A stretch of 64,000 bases of DNA from Actinomycetota bacterium (GCA_020637055.1 JACJWR010000002.1:434001-498000), one strand, 5' to 3'; counted from the first letter of the stretch, positions 51,252 to 60,397 are shown. Notes: generated by a model not told the origin, from the sequence alone. Translations and numbers: made by a program.

Positions 51252-52432
51252 GAGCCGACAATACCGCCGGTGCCGCGGCCTCCTGCTCCGGAGCCGGACT
51301 CCGGTCCTGGCATCCCGACCTCGGTCACGATCCGCGCGAACGCCTGCGCCGCCTCCGTCTCGTCAACTTGCTGCTCGGCTACACGTCGCGCTGACTCCGC
51401 GAATCGGAACCAGGTGGAATCGTCAGCAAGGATCTGGAGGGCGCCGGCCGTGTCGCGAGGGTCACCTGGTCGCACGACCAACCCGGCCGGGCCGGGCCCG
51501 GATTCGATCCGACGCGCGACGGAGCCCCGGCCCGCGTACACCACGGGCACCCCTGCAAGCATCGCCTCAGCCGCAACGGTCCCGTATCCCTCCTGGCCCG
51601 GGGCGCCTGCCTGGCCGGGCCTGGTGAGCACCGCAACCGCATCGAAGGCCGCGAGGTAGCGGCCCGCGTCCGGCACGGGCCCGAGGAACTGGACCCGCCC
51701 GGCTACGCCGAGGACTTTGGCCAGGTCCTGCAGCCGGGTCAGTTCGCCTGGGGAGGATCGATCGTCGCCTCCCAGCACCGCCAGGTGCCAGCGAGTCGAC
51801 TGCCGGTAGGCCAGGGACCGGATCGCGACATCGACACCCTTGAACGGAGCCAGTCGGCTGACGCAGGCAACCACCGGTCCGGTGGGTGGACGGTAGCCAT
51901 GTCCGGCGAGCGCGGCGACGGCGTCGGCTCGCCCCAGCGGTGCGAGCGACCATGGCGGTTCGAGCACGTGAACATCATCACGGCCGGTGGCGGCGGCGAG
52001 TTCGGCGGAGGCGGCAACCACAGAGGTGGACAACCGGCCCAGCGGTCGAGCCAAGGAGGAATCGTAGGAGTGGTCGTGTTTCACCCACACTGTTGGGATT
52101 CGGAGGACCTGGGCGGGTCCGACGGCCACTGACTGGGCCTTCACTCCGTTGCTCACCACAACGTCGGGGCGCAGTCGCCGGAGAATGGGCAGCACCCGCG
52201 ACGCGGCCGCAGCGATGGCTGGCCCGGAGTTCCCCGTCGGAATGACGTCGATCGACTGCACCAGCGGGGCAAGGACGGTGCCCAACTCGCCGTCTTCGAG
52301 CAGGATGAGATCCACCCGGTCGAACTCACAGTGGGTCAGGATCGACCGCAGCCACAATTCCGCTCCACCGGTAGCGGTGCCGAACGCGGAGACAACCACC
52401 AGCCGGATCCCCGTCGAAACCCCATCCGCCAC
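51248..52432 (-). CDS. Glycosyltransferase family 4, tandem copy 1
   Basis: 394-aa GT-B enzyme. Seen: FGTATGGAELWLRSIL at the N-terminus, VVVSNGVKAQSVAVGPAQ, VKHDHSYDSSLARPLGRL, CVSRLAPFKGVDVAI and the donor site EGYGTVAAEAMLAGVPVV. It is a close paralogue of the next gene, sharing most of these motifs. The C-terminal tail is Gly-rich (PESGSGAGGRGTGG). Only 9 nt separate it from its twin. Confidence 0.85.
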   Translation of the reverse strand: MADGVSTGIRLVVVSAFGTATGGAELWLRSILTHCEFDRVDLILLEDGELGTVLAPLVQSIDVIPTGNSGPAIAAAASRVLPILRRLRPDVVVSNGVKAQSVAVGPAQVLRIPTVWVKHDHSYDSSLARPLGRLSTSVVAASAELAAATGRDDVHVLEPPWSLAPLGRADAVAALAGHGYRPPTGPVVACVSRLAPFKGVDVAIRSLAYRQSTRWHLAVLGGDDRSSPGELTRLQDLAKVLGVAGRVQFLGPVPDAGRYLAAFDAVAVLTRPGQAGAPGQEGYGTVAAEAMLAGVPVVYAGRGSVARRIESGPGPAGLVVRPGDPRDTAGALQILADDSTWFRFAESARRVAEQQVDETEAAQAFARIVTEVGMPGPESGSGAGGRGTGGIVGS

Positions 52433-52441
52433 GCCGCCAGC

Positions 52442-53587
52442 CTAGCCGGGCAAGGCAAACGCGCCGCCCCTCGCAGCCGCCTGCTGCAAGACTCGAGTCA
52501 TCGCCTCGGCCACGTCGGTCGCCGACGGCAACGACGACGCCCGCTGTTGGCCTCGTTGCCCCATCCCGAACCGCACCGCGGGATCGGAAAGTTGTCGCAG
52601 AGCCACCGCCGTCGCCAGTGGATCGGCCGGTCTCACCACAAGGCCGGCCGGCCCGCTGCCGGTGCGCAGCCGTCGAGCGATTGGGCCTTCGCCTGCCACC
52701 ACCACGGGTATCGAGGCCAGCATTGCTTCGGTCGCGGTGATGCCGTAGCCCTCACGTTGCGGGGCTCCGGCCTGGCCGGGTCGGGTCAGCACGGCGAGGG
52801 CGTCGAACGCCGCCAAATATCGGCTGGCATGCGGCACCGGCCCGGCGAACTGGACCCGATCCCCGACCTCGAGCTCGGCCGCAAGTCGCGCAAGCCTGGC
52901 ACCCTCCCCTGGCGTCGCCGGATCATCACCCCCGATGATCATCAAGTCCCATCCCTCGCTCGCCGGATAGGCCAAGGCGCTGATCCCGATATCCACACCT
53001 TTGTAGGGAACCAGTCGACCCACCATCGCCAACGTCATCCGATTTCCACGGGTGTGGATCCCCAGCTCGGCCAAGGCCCGTTGGGCAGCTTCGGAGCCGA
53101 GTGGTTGCGGGGGCCGTTCGGGTTCGACCACCACCACGTCAGGTCGTTCTACCGCTTCGCCAACCTCTGCGGCGGTGGCCACAACCTGCTGCGCCAGCCG
53201 TCCCAGCGGGCGAGCCAACGATGAGTCGAACGAATGGTCGTGCTTGACCCACGCGGTCGGCAGACCCAGCATTTTCGCTGGACCGGTGATCGCGAGTTGC
53301 GCTTTGACGCCGTTGCCCATCACAACGTCGGGGCGGTGTGCTCTCAGATCGGCCAACACCGCCCGCCCTGCCCTCGCCAGCGCCAAGGCGTCGGCGCCAG
53401 TGGGCAACTCGACCACCTCGGCGCCCGCCTCCCGGAGCAGTCCGACCAGCGGTCCCTGCTGCATCACAATCACGCGGAAGCGCAGCCGCTGCGCATTGCG
53501 GACCAAGGAGAGCAGCCACTGTTCGGAACCTCCGCCGTCGGTGGCAAACGGCGTCACCGCCGTGACCGAAAGTCGATCAGGCGTCAC
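52442..53587 (-). CDS. Glycosyltransferase family 4, tandem copy 2
   Basis: 381-aa GT-B enzyme like the neighbour at 51248: DGGGSEQWLLSLVR, VVMGNGVKAQLAITGPAK, VKHDHSFDSSLARPLGRL, MVGRLVPYKGVDIGI and EGYGITATEAMLASIPVV. Divergence suggests the two add different sugars or linkages, though it is only a guess. Its start overlaps the upstream aldo/keto reductase stop by 4 nt. Confidence 0.85.
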   Translation of the reverse strand: MTPDRLSVTAVTPFATDGGGSEQWLLSLVRNAQRLRFRVIVMQQGPLVGLLREAGAEVVELPTGADALALARAGRAVLADLRAHRPDVVMGNGVKAQLAITGPAKMLGLPTAWVKHDHSFDSSLARPLGRLAQQVVATAAEVGEAVERPDVVVVEPERPPQPLGSEAAQRALAELGIHTRGNRMTLAMVGRLVPYKGVDIGISALAYPASEGWDLMIIGGDDPATPGEGARLARLAAELEVGDRVQFAGPVPHASRYLAAFDALAVLTRPGQAGAPQREGYGITATEAMLASIPVVVAGEGPIARRLRTGSGPAGLVVRPADPLATAVALRQLSDPAVRFGMGQRGQQRASSLPSATDVAEAMTRVLQQAAARGGAFALPG

Positions 53588-54420
53588 TGAGGTATCCAGT
53601 TGAACTCGTCCGGATTCGGGCCGGTGCGTTCGTCTCGATTCAGTGCCGAGATCGCCGCCATCTGCTGCTCGCTGAGGTCAAAGTCGAAGAGGTCGAAATT
53701 CTCAGCCATCCGCCCGGGATCGCTTGATTTCGGGAAGACGATGTCACCGCGTTGGATCGCCCAGCGCAGCACCACCTGCGACGGCGTCCGCGCGACCGCA
53801 TCCGCCACCTGCACCACCACCGGATCGTCGAGCACCCGTCCCCGTGCCAGCGGGGACCACGCCTCGGTGGCGATACCCGCTTCAGCATCGAAGGCGCGCA
53901 GGGCGTCTTGGGTCAAGTAGGGGTGGACCTCGATCTGGTTCACCGCGGGCACCACCTCGCATTCGTCGGCGAGGCGCCGTAGATGCTCCTGGTGGAAGTT
54001 GGACACGCCGATCGCACGGGCGCGTCCGTCCGCCGCGATCTCCGCCAACGCCCGCCACGCCTCGACATACTGATCTCGCGCAGGCAGCGGCCAGTGCACG
54101 AGGAAGAGGTCGACGTAGTCGAAACCGAGGGCATCGAGACTGGCGTCGAATGCTGCGAGTGCCTGGTCGCGACCGTGGCGGCCGTTGTTCAGCTTCGTGG
54201 TGACGAAGATTTCCTCGCGCGGCAGACCGCTGGCACGCACCCCGGCTCCCACTCCCCTTTCGTTGCCGTACATCTGCGCCGTGTCGAGGTGCCGGTAGCC
54301 GATCTCCAGCGCCTGCAGGGTCACCTCCTCGGCCTTCTCGGGTGGCACCTTGAAGGTTCCGAAGCCCAATTGGGGAATCAGGACGCCGTTGTTGAGCAGG
54401 ACGTTCGGGACGGTGGACAT
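53584..54420 (-). CDS. Aldo/keto reductase
   Basis: 278-aa NADPH-dependent carbonyl reductase (AKR5-like, 2,5-diketogluconate reductase group). All four catalytic residues are present: Asp46 and Tyr51 in RHLDTAQMYGNE, Lys76 in VTTKLNN and His109 in FLVHWPLP. The C-terminal NADPH site is FPKSSDPGRMAENFD. It overlaps the glycosyltransferase gene, so it may be made with the sugar locus, but it also faces the lipid operon and could reduce aldehydes. Substrate not determinable. Confidence 0.88.
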   Translation of the reverse strand: MSTVPNVLLNNGVLIPQLGFGTFKVPPEKAEEVTLQALEIGYRHLDTAQMYGNERGVGAGVRASGLPREEIFVTTKLNNGRHGRDQALAAFDASLDALGFDYVDLFLVHWPLPARDQYVEAWRALAEIAADGRARAIGVSNFHQEHLRRLADECEVVPAVNQIEVHPYLTQDALRAFDAEAGIATEAWSPLARGRVLDDPVVVQVADAVARTPSQVVLRWAIQRGDIVFPKSSDPGRMAENFDLFDFDLSEQQMAAISALNRDERTGPNPDEFNWIPQ

Positions 54421-54620
54421 TGCGTTCGGTTTCCCTTCCGGCGCGGATCTGCTCGCTCAACTTTGGCATGCCTGATCGGCCGTCGCTACGGGTGCGCGGC
54501 ACTGGCCGGGAACGAGGTCGGCGCACCTGGCAACAGGGGTGATTCCGGCGTAGGTTGAGGCCTGACGGCTGACCGCTCCGGTGGATGGAGCGATCCGGAC
54601 CCCTCGAAGGATCGACGACG
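54421..54620. other. Divergent control region for the reductase and lipid operon
   Basis: 200 bp between divergent genes. It holds TAGGTT (54551-54556), a candidate plus-strand -10, and the inverted repeat CGCTCC-GGTGGAT-GGAGCG (54574-54592) just downstream, a possible operator in the lipid operon leader. Frames open across it are the continuation of neighbouring shadows. Confidence 0.5.
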
Positions 54621-56153
54621 ATGGCAACGGCAACGATGAGCGTGCAAGATGCGCTGTGGCTGACTATGGACCGGCCCAACAACCTCATGGTGGTGGACGG
54701 CGCGATGATGCTGCGCGGCGTTCCCGAATCCGAAGCTGTGATCGAAGTCTTCGGTGAGGTCGTGCGGAAGTTCCCGGTGTTCGGACGTCGGCCGGTGAAG
54801 GCCGGGGTGGGCTGGGCCTGGGAGGACGATCCCGAATTCGAGATCGAGCGACATCTGCAACGGATCGAATACGACGAGCCCATCACGATGACCGAGGTGC
54901 AGGCTTTCCTGGCGCAGCAGCGGGCCACCCCGCTGGCGAAGGATCGCCCGCTGTGGGTGTCCTTCCTCCTCTCCCCGGTGCTCCTGTCCGACGGCAGTCT
55001 CGGTTCGGCGGCCGTCAGTCGCTTCCACCATTCCATCGCCGATGGTGTTCGGCTGACCCAGGTGATGCTCGGCATGTGCGAGAGCGACGGTGTCTCGGTC
55101 GCCGCGAAGGTGCAGCGCCAGGGCGCCAAACGACGCGCGGAGCCACCGCAGCATCCGCATTCCTCGGTGGCCGACTCCGTGCTGCACGCCGCCGGTGACG
55201 CCGGATCCGCAGTGATCCACGGCGTCGGAGGTCTCATGGCAGGTGCCGCCCACGCCGCCCGACACCCCCTTGAAACCGTCAGCCACGCCCCGGACCTTGC
55301 CGTCTCGGCCGTCACCGCCGGGGTTCACGGGGTGGAGGACGGCATCGAACTCGTGCGGCACCCCGACCGGCTACTCGATGCCCTCGAGGTGCTCGGCGTG
55401 GAGAACTTCCGGGGCACCAATGACCTCTCGTCGGTGACCAAACTCGCCCTCGCCTCATCTCCGCGCACGGTCTGGTCCGGCGAACCGGGCACCCAGAAGG
55501 CGCTGGCCTGGTCCGATCCGATTCCGCTGGACCAGATCAAGGCCATCGGCAAAGCGGCCGGAGCAACTGTGAACGACGTCCTGCTCGCCGCGGTCGCCGG
55601 CGGCCTGCGCCGCTACCTCACCGATGCCGGCGCCGAAGTGGACGAGGTGGTCTGGATGGTGCCGGTGAACCTCAAGCCGTTCGAGGACAATCTGCCGCCG
55701 GAACTGGGGAACTACTTCGCGCTCGTGTTCGTACCGATGCCGCTCGACGTGGCCGACCCGGCCGAGCGTTTGCAGGTGATGCACCATCGGATGGAGCGGA
55801 TCAAGAACTCCGATGAGGCCGTCCTGACTTTCGGTCTGCAGCGGGTGGTGTCCACCTCCCCAGGTCAAGTCGCCTACTTCCTCACGAACTTCTTCGCCAA
55901 CAAGGCGATCGGGGTCCTGACCAACGTGCCCGGCCCGACCGGACTGTTGACCTTCGCCGGCGAGGACGTCCACCAAGTTGTGGGGTTCGCCCCCTGCTCG
56001 GGCAACCAGCCGATGACGGCAACGATCTTCAGCTATAACGGCCATGTGACGGTCGGCTTCGCCACAGATGCCCAGTTGGTGCCCAGTCCGAGCCAGATCG
56101 CCGAGAACGTGGTGGACGAATTGGCGATCATGGGCGTCGAAGTGAACCGCTGA
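54621..56153 (+). CDS. Wax ester synthase / diacylglycerol acyltransferase
   Basis: 510-aa WS/DGAT that joins acyl-CoA to a fatty alcohol or diacylglycerol. The catalytic HHxxxDG motif is at residues 136-142 (FHHSIADG). The PLW motif is in KDRPLWVSFLL and the ND motif in GATVNDVLLAAVAGGL. Length and N-terminus (SVQDALWLTMDRPNN) match actinobacterial members. A long Ala/His-rich insert lies near residues 180-250. The ATG at 54621 has AAGGA upstream. It leads an operon with a fatty acyl reductase-like SDR and an acyl-ACP-reductase-like fusion. Confidence 0.92.
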   Translation: MATATMSVQDALWLTMDRPNNLMVVDGAMMLRGVPESEAVIEVFGEVVRKFPVFGRRPVKAGVGWAWEDDPEFEIERHLQRIEYDEPITMTEVQAFLAQQRATPLAKDRPLWVSFLLSPVLLSDGSLGSAAVSRFHHSIADGVRLTQVMLGMCESDGVSVAAKVQRQGAKRRAEPPQHPHSSVADSVLHAAGDAGSAVIHGVGGLMAGAAHAARHPLETVSHAPDLAVSAVTAGVHGVEDGIELVRHPDRLLDALEVLGVENFRGTNDLSSVTKLALASSPRTVWSGEPGTQKALAWSDPIPLDQIKAIGKAAGATVNDVLLAAVAGGLRRYLTDAGAEVDEVVWMVPVNLKPFEDNLPPELGNYFALVFVPMPLDVADPAERLQVMHHRMERIKNSDEAVLTFGLQRVVSTSPGQVAYFLTNFFANKAIGVLTNVPGPTGLLTFAGEDVHQVVGFAPCSGNQPMTATIFSYNGHVTVGFATDAQLVPSPSQIAENVVDELAIMGVEVNR

Positions 56154-56205
56154 TCCCGCATCCCGTGACCGCAGACCTGTTCCAGCCACGAGAGGACCAC
56201 CGTCC

Positions 56206-57303
56206 ATGACCTCCCTTCTGATGACCGGCTTCCCGGGCTTCCTCGGTTCGGCCTTGCTGCCCCTGATCTTGGCGCGGCCTGAACGCGCCGGTTGGCGAGC
56301 TGTGTGCCTGGTCCAGGAGCGCTACCTCGAGGCTGCGGGCGAACGATTGGAAGAGATCGTCGCCGAGCATCCCGCGGTCGCCGACCGCGTTGAACTGATC
56401 ACCGGCGACATCACCGCTGCCGGTCTCGGCATCGACCCCGACGTCCGGGCCGATCTCGACGACATCGCCGAGGTGTGGCACCTGGCGGCGGTCTACGACC
56501 TCGCAGTACCGGAAGAGGTCGCCCGGCGGGTCAACGTCGAAGGAACGCGCAACGTACTCGCCTTCTGTGCGTCGCTTCCCGAGTTTAACCGGCTCCAGTA
56601 CGTGAGCACCTGCTACGTAAGCGGCAGCCATCCCGGGGAGTACCCGGAGGACGATTTGGACACCGGTCAAGCCTTCCGCAACCACTACGAATCCACCAAA
56701 TTCGAAGCCGAGAAGTTGGTGCGGGAGGCGATGTCCGCCGGTCTGGCGGCGACGATCTACCGTCCCGGCATCGTGGTCGGCGACTCCCAGACCGGTGCCA
56801 CCCAGAAATACGACGGACCCTACTTCCTGGCGTCCTTCCTGCGACGGCAACCACCGCTGGCCGTGGTGCCGGCCGTCGGCGACGCCGACTCTGTGAAAGT
56901 GTGTCTGGTGCCGCGCGACTTCGTGGTCGCAGCGATGGATCAACTCTCGGTGATGGACGTCTCCATAGGTAAGACCTATGCCCTGACCGACCCGAATCCG
57001 CCGACCGCACGGGAGCTGGTCGACAAGTTCGCCGGCCATCTCGGAAAGAAGGTCGTCTGGGTGCCGCTGCCACTGGGCCCGACCAGAACTCTGGTGGACA
57101 AGGTGCCCGGTGTGGAATGGCTCATCGGCATCCCGGCGGAGGGGTTGGACTACTTCGCCTCGGATACCACCTACGCCACCGCCAACACCACCACCGATCT
57201 CGCCGGCACCGGCGTGACCTGCCCGGCCTTCGACGACTACGCCCCCCGACTCCTCGACTACATGATCGCCCACCCCGAATTCGACTCCTCAGCGATGATC
57301 TGA
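56206..57303 (+). CDS. Fatty acyl-CoA reductase-like SDR (NAD_binding_4)
   Basis: 365-aa extended SDR. The NAD(P) motif is TGFPGFLGSALL and the catalytic pair is YESTK, near residue 164. The middle has VYDLAVPEEVARRVNVEGTRNVL and IYRPGIVVGDSQTG, typical of the male-sterility/FAR family. Such enzymes reduce acyl thioesters or aldehydes to alcohols. Between a WS/DGAT and an acyl-ACP-reductase-like gene, it fits the supply of fatty alcohol. It lacks the C-terminal sterile domain of eukaryotic FARs. Confidence 0.8.
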   Translation: MTSLLMTGFPGFLGSALLPLILARPERAGWRAVCLVQERYLEAAGERLEEIVAEHPAVADRVELITGDITAAGLGIDPDVRADLDDIAEVWHLAAVYDLAVPEEVARRVNVEGTRNVLAFCASLPEFNRLQYVSTCYVSGSHPGEYPEDDLDTGQAFRNHYESTKFEAEKLVREAMSAGLAATIYRPGIVVGDSQTGATQKYDGPYFLASFLRRQPPLAVVPAVGDADSVKVCLVPRDFVVAAMDQLSVMDVSIGKTYALTDPNPPTARELVDKFAGHLGKKVVWVPLPLGPTRTLVDKVPGVEWLIGIPAEGLDYFASDTTYATANTTTDLAGTGVTCPAFDDYAPRLLDYMIAHPEFDSSAMI

Positions 57304-57319
57304 GCGAAAGGCGCCCCGC

Positions 57320-59377
57320 ATGACTGACACCACCGACCCAACAGTGATCATCAACGTCAGCCTGGCCACCTCGGATCGGGACTTCGATGCTGAAGTGCCC
57401 TTCGCCGAGCGGGATTTCCGCTTGGTCCGATTGGGGACCGACGGAGACGTCGGAGCTGCCGAGCAGTTGGTGCGCGACTGGTCCGACTCCGCGACGGCAA
57501 TCGCCGTGACCGGGATCCGGGAAGCCAGGGCAGCCGGCCTCTATGACGGCGACATCGCCGCCGTCGAGAAGGTGCGCCAGGCTACCGAGGCGGTGCCGGT
57601 TGCCGACGGTCACGCGCTGCGTGACGTCCTGCAGGAGTGGGCGATCCGCGAGGTGAACGCCGAGATGCCCGGCTACTTCAGCAACGCCCGGGTGCTCGTT
57701 CTCGGCAGCGGAAACCACGAACGTGCGGTGCGCATCCTCAGTGAATACACCGACAACATCGAATTCGCCGATCCGTTGCTCCGGCTGGACATCCCCGGCA
57801 AATTGCGCAGCAACGCACTACTCGGGATCGCGGCAGATGTGTCGATGTGGCCGCTGCGCAAGTTGCCCGGATTCATCCAGTCCCAGATCAAAGCCCCCGG
57901 TTCGCAGGTGAGCAGCATGTTGGCCCGGCGCGGGGCCGGCGACAAAGACGTGATCGTGGGCACCTTCGAGGAGATCGAATCGTTCGGCTTCACCTCGCTG
58001 GCCGGCAAGTGCGTGATCACCTCGGCCGTCTCCGACGAGCGACTCGCCTACTACCAGGCACTCGACGTGGACATGGTCCTCGACTACACCCCGCAGCCCT
58101 TCCCCGGCGTGACCATCAACGCCGCCACCCTCGAGGCGATGATGAAGGCCCTGGCCGATGGCGCCTCCGGCCGCCTCACCGACGACGATCTGCTCGACAT
58201 GATCGTCAGCTCCGATATGGAACCCAGGATCCTGTATCCCAACGGATTCCGGCGCAAGAGCCGCTTCGCGTTCGTGATCCACCCGTTGTCCCAGGAGTAT
58301 TTCCGGACTGTGGAACCGTTGGGGACAATCGCCAAATATTCGCCGTCGCCGGTGATGGACGTTGTCGAAAAGGCCATGGCCTACAGTCCACCGTTCATGT
58401 ACTCCCACGTGACCGGGATCAAGTCCCCCACCGGCGCGGAAGCCGAAGGTTGGCTGCTCACTGTGGGCGGGACCCCGAAGGAACTGATGTCGCACAGTCC
58501 TGAGTTCACCTACGGTCGACTGCTGGCCGCGGCGGACATGGCCAAGCGGCTCGGGGCCCAGGTGATGGGCCTCGGGGCCTTCACCAAAGTGGTCGGCGAT
58601 GCCGGAGTCACCGTCGCCAAACGCGCTCCCCTTCCCATCACCACTGGCAACTCGTACAGCGCCTCCGGTGCGCTCTGGGCAGCCCACGACGCCCTGAATC
58701 GGCTCGGGATCGCCGAAACCGACGAGGAGGGGAGATTCCGCGGCAAGGCGATGGTGGTAGGGGCCACCGGGGCGATCGGGTCGGTCTGCGCCAGGCTGCT
58801 GGCGCTCGCCTGCGACGAGTTGGTGCTGGTGTCGCCCGAGTCCGCGAAACTGCTGGCACTCAAACACGACATCGAGCGGGAAGACCCTCGTGCCAAGATC
58901 GTGGTCGCCGCCAAGCCGGACGACTACCTGCCCGAGATGGACGTCATCGTGACGGCCACGTCGGGAGCGGGCAAGCGGGTGCTGGACATCATGGCGGTCA
59001 AGCCAGGATGTGTGATCACCGACGTCGCCCGGCCACTCGACCTCTCGGCCGAGGACGTCGCCAAACGGCCGGACGTGCTTGTGGTGGAGTCCGGCGAGAT
59101 CGAGTTGCCCGGCGATGTGCACATGAAGAACATCGGCTTGCCCCACGGCGTCGCCTACGCCTGCCTGGCCGAGACGGTGGTGCTCGCACTCGAGGGGCGC
59201 TACGAGACGTTCACCATAGGGCGCAACATCGAGTGGGAGAAGGTCAAGCAGATCTACCAGCTCGGTCTTAAGCACGGCATGCGGCTGGCCACCATCTCGG
59301 GCGTCAACGGGGTGTACACCGACGAACGCATCGCCGAGATCAGGGAGCGGGCGTTGGCGGCGCTGGCCGAGGCCTGA
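57320..59377 (+). CDS. Two-part protein with C-terminal acyl-ACP-reductase (AAR)-like domain
   Basis: 685 aa. The C-terminal ~370 residues resemble the cyanobacterial long-chain acyl-ACP reductase: LGAFTKVV, TTGNSYSASGALWAAHDALN, the NADP motif VVGATGAIGS (from Gly481), and Cys615 in YACLAETVVLALEGRYETF followed by FTIGRNIEWEKVK. The Gly-to-Cys distance (134) is close to that in the S. elongatus enzyme (132, from memory), where this Cys carries the acyl group. The first ~310 residues are extra and include a possible Rossmann motif (VLVLGSGNHERAV). The product would be a fatty aldehyde. Confidence 0.72.
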   Translation: MTDTTDPTVIINVSLATSDRDFDAEVPFAERDFRLVRLGTDGDVGAAEQLVRDWSDSATAIAVTGIREARAAGLYDGDIAAVEKVRQATEAVPVADGHALRDVLQEWAIREVNAEMPGYFSNARVLVLGSGNHERAVRILSEYTDNIEFADPLLRLDIPGKLRSNALLGIAADVSMWPLRKLPGFIQSQIKAPGSQVSSMLARRGAGDKDVIVGTFEEIESFGFTSLAGKCVITSAVSDERLAYYQALDVDMVLDYTPQPFPGVTINAATLEAMMKALADGASGRLTDDDLLDMIVSSDMEPRILYPNGFRRKSRFAFVIHPLSQEYFRTVEPLGTIAKYSPSPVMDVVEKAMAYSPPFMYSHVTGIKSPTGAEAEGWLLTVGGTPKELMSHSPEFTYGRLLAAADMAKRLGAQVMGLGAFTKVVGDAGVTVAKRAPLPITTGNSYSASGALWAAHDALNRLGIAETDEEGRFRGKAMVVGATGAIGSVCARLLALACDELVLVSPESAKLLALKHDIEREDPRAKIVVAAKPDDYLPEMDVIVTATSGAGKRVLDIMAVKPGCVITDVARPLDLSAEDVAKRPDVLVVESGEIELPGDVHMKNIGLPHGVAYACLAETVVLALEGRYETFTIGRNIEWEKVKQIYQLGLKHGMRLATISGVNGVYTDERIAEIRERALAALAEA

Positions 59378-59458
59378 GTTCTCGACTGATCGACGATTGG
59401 GCGGTTCCGACAGCAGTTGACCGTCCGGAAAAGCCGATCTCCGTGGAACAATCGACCC

Positions 59459-60391
59459 ATGCGAATCGCAGCGGACATCACTGAACTCGTCGGCAACACT
59501 CCGCTGGTGCGGATCCGTCGGTTGGCCGGCGACGCGCCGGCCGAGCTGGTGGCGAAGCTGGAGTTCTTCAACCCGGCGGCGAGCGTCAAGGATCGGATCG
59601 GGGTGGCGATGATCGATGCTGCCCAGGAGGCCGGGCAGATCGGGCCGGACACGGTGATCGTGGAACCGACCAGCGGCAACACCGGGATCGCACTGGCGAT
59701 GGTCTGTGCCGCGCGCGGGATCCCGATCGTGTTGACCATGCCGGAGACGATGAGCGTGGAACGCCGCATTCTGCTGCGGGCCTACGGGGCGACTCTGGTG
59801 CTCACCCCCGGGGCGGAGGGCATGGCCGGTGCGATCGCTGCGGCCGAGCAACTGGCGGCGGACAATGCCAACTACGTCATGCCGCAACAATTCGCCAATC
59901 CCGCGAACCCCGCCATTCACGTCGCAACCACCGCCGAGGAGATTTGGCGGGACACCGACGGCGAAGTGGACATCCTGATCGCCGGGGTCGGCACCGGCGG
60001 CACCATCACCGGTGTCGGCGAGGTTCTCAAGGAGCGCAAGCCCGAGGTGCAGGTGATCGCAGTCGAACCGGCCGCGTCACCGGTGCTCTCCGGTGGTGCC
60101 AAAGGCCCGCATCCGCTGCAGGGCATCGGCGCAGGTTTCGTCCCCGAGATCCTCAACACCGACGTCTACGACGAGGTGATCACGGTTGAAGCCGACGATG
60201 CCATGGCCACCGCCCGTCGAGCGGCGACAGAAGAAGGCCTCTTGGTGGGCATCTCTTCCGGAGCCGCGTTGGCGGCGGCGATCCAGGTCGCCCATCGCCC
60301 GGAGAACGCCGGCAAACTCATCGTGGTGATCATTCCCTCGTTCGGCGAGCGCTACCTCAGTACGGCCTTGTTCGCCGGTCTGGCCGACTGA
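59459..60391 (+). CDS. cysK: Cysteine synthase A (O-acetylserine sulfhydrylase)
   Basis: 310-aa PLP enzyme that makes cysteine from O-acetylserine and sulfide. The PLP lysine is Lys44 in NPAASVKDRIG. The substrate loop is TSGNTGIALAMVCA and the phosphate-binding loop GVGTGGTITGVGEVL. ATG 59459 matches the family N-terminus; an upstream in-frame codon at 59417 is unlikely. cysE follows after 6 nt, the usual pair. Confidence 0.95.
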   Translation: MRIAADITELVGNTPLVRIRRLAGDAPAELVAKLEFFNPAASVKDRIGVAMIDAAQEAGQIGPDTVIVEPTSGNTGIALAMVCAARGIPIVLTMPETMSVERRILLRAYGATLVLTPGAEGMAGAIAAAEQLAADNANYVMPQQFANPANPAIHVATTAEEIWRDTDGEVDILIAGVGTGGTITGVGEVLKERKPEVQVIAVEPAASPVLSGGAKGPHPLQGIGAGFVPEILNTDVYDEVITVEADDAMATARRAATEEGLLVGISSGAALAAAIQVAHRPENAGKLIVVIIPSFGERYLSTALFAGLAD

Positions 60392-60397
60392 CTCACG

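Noticed and set aside
49822..51261. 479-codon frame over the polymerase gene
   Set aside because: Same strand, other frame. The product is polar and Arg/Gly-rich, while the 49851-51251 frame gives a clean multi-helix membrane protein.
53882..55315. 477-codon minus-strand frame
   Set aside because: Antisense to the wax-ester synthase and out of frame with the aldo/keto reductase; composition is that of a shadow.
57320..59377. AAR-like protein as shikimate dehydrogenase or glutamyl-tRNA reductase
   Set aside because: The NADP loop is of similar type, but neither family has the late YAC-AE-hhLEG-ETF block with GRN found in acyl-ACP reductases.
57818..59920. 700-codon minus-strand open frame
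   Set aside because: It is antisense to the AAR-like gene and cysK, is rich in Gly, His and Arg, has no domain or ribosome site, and reflects GC-rich third positions on the real strand.
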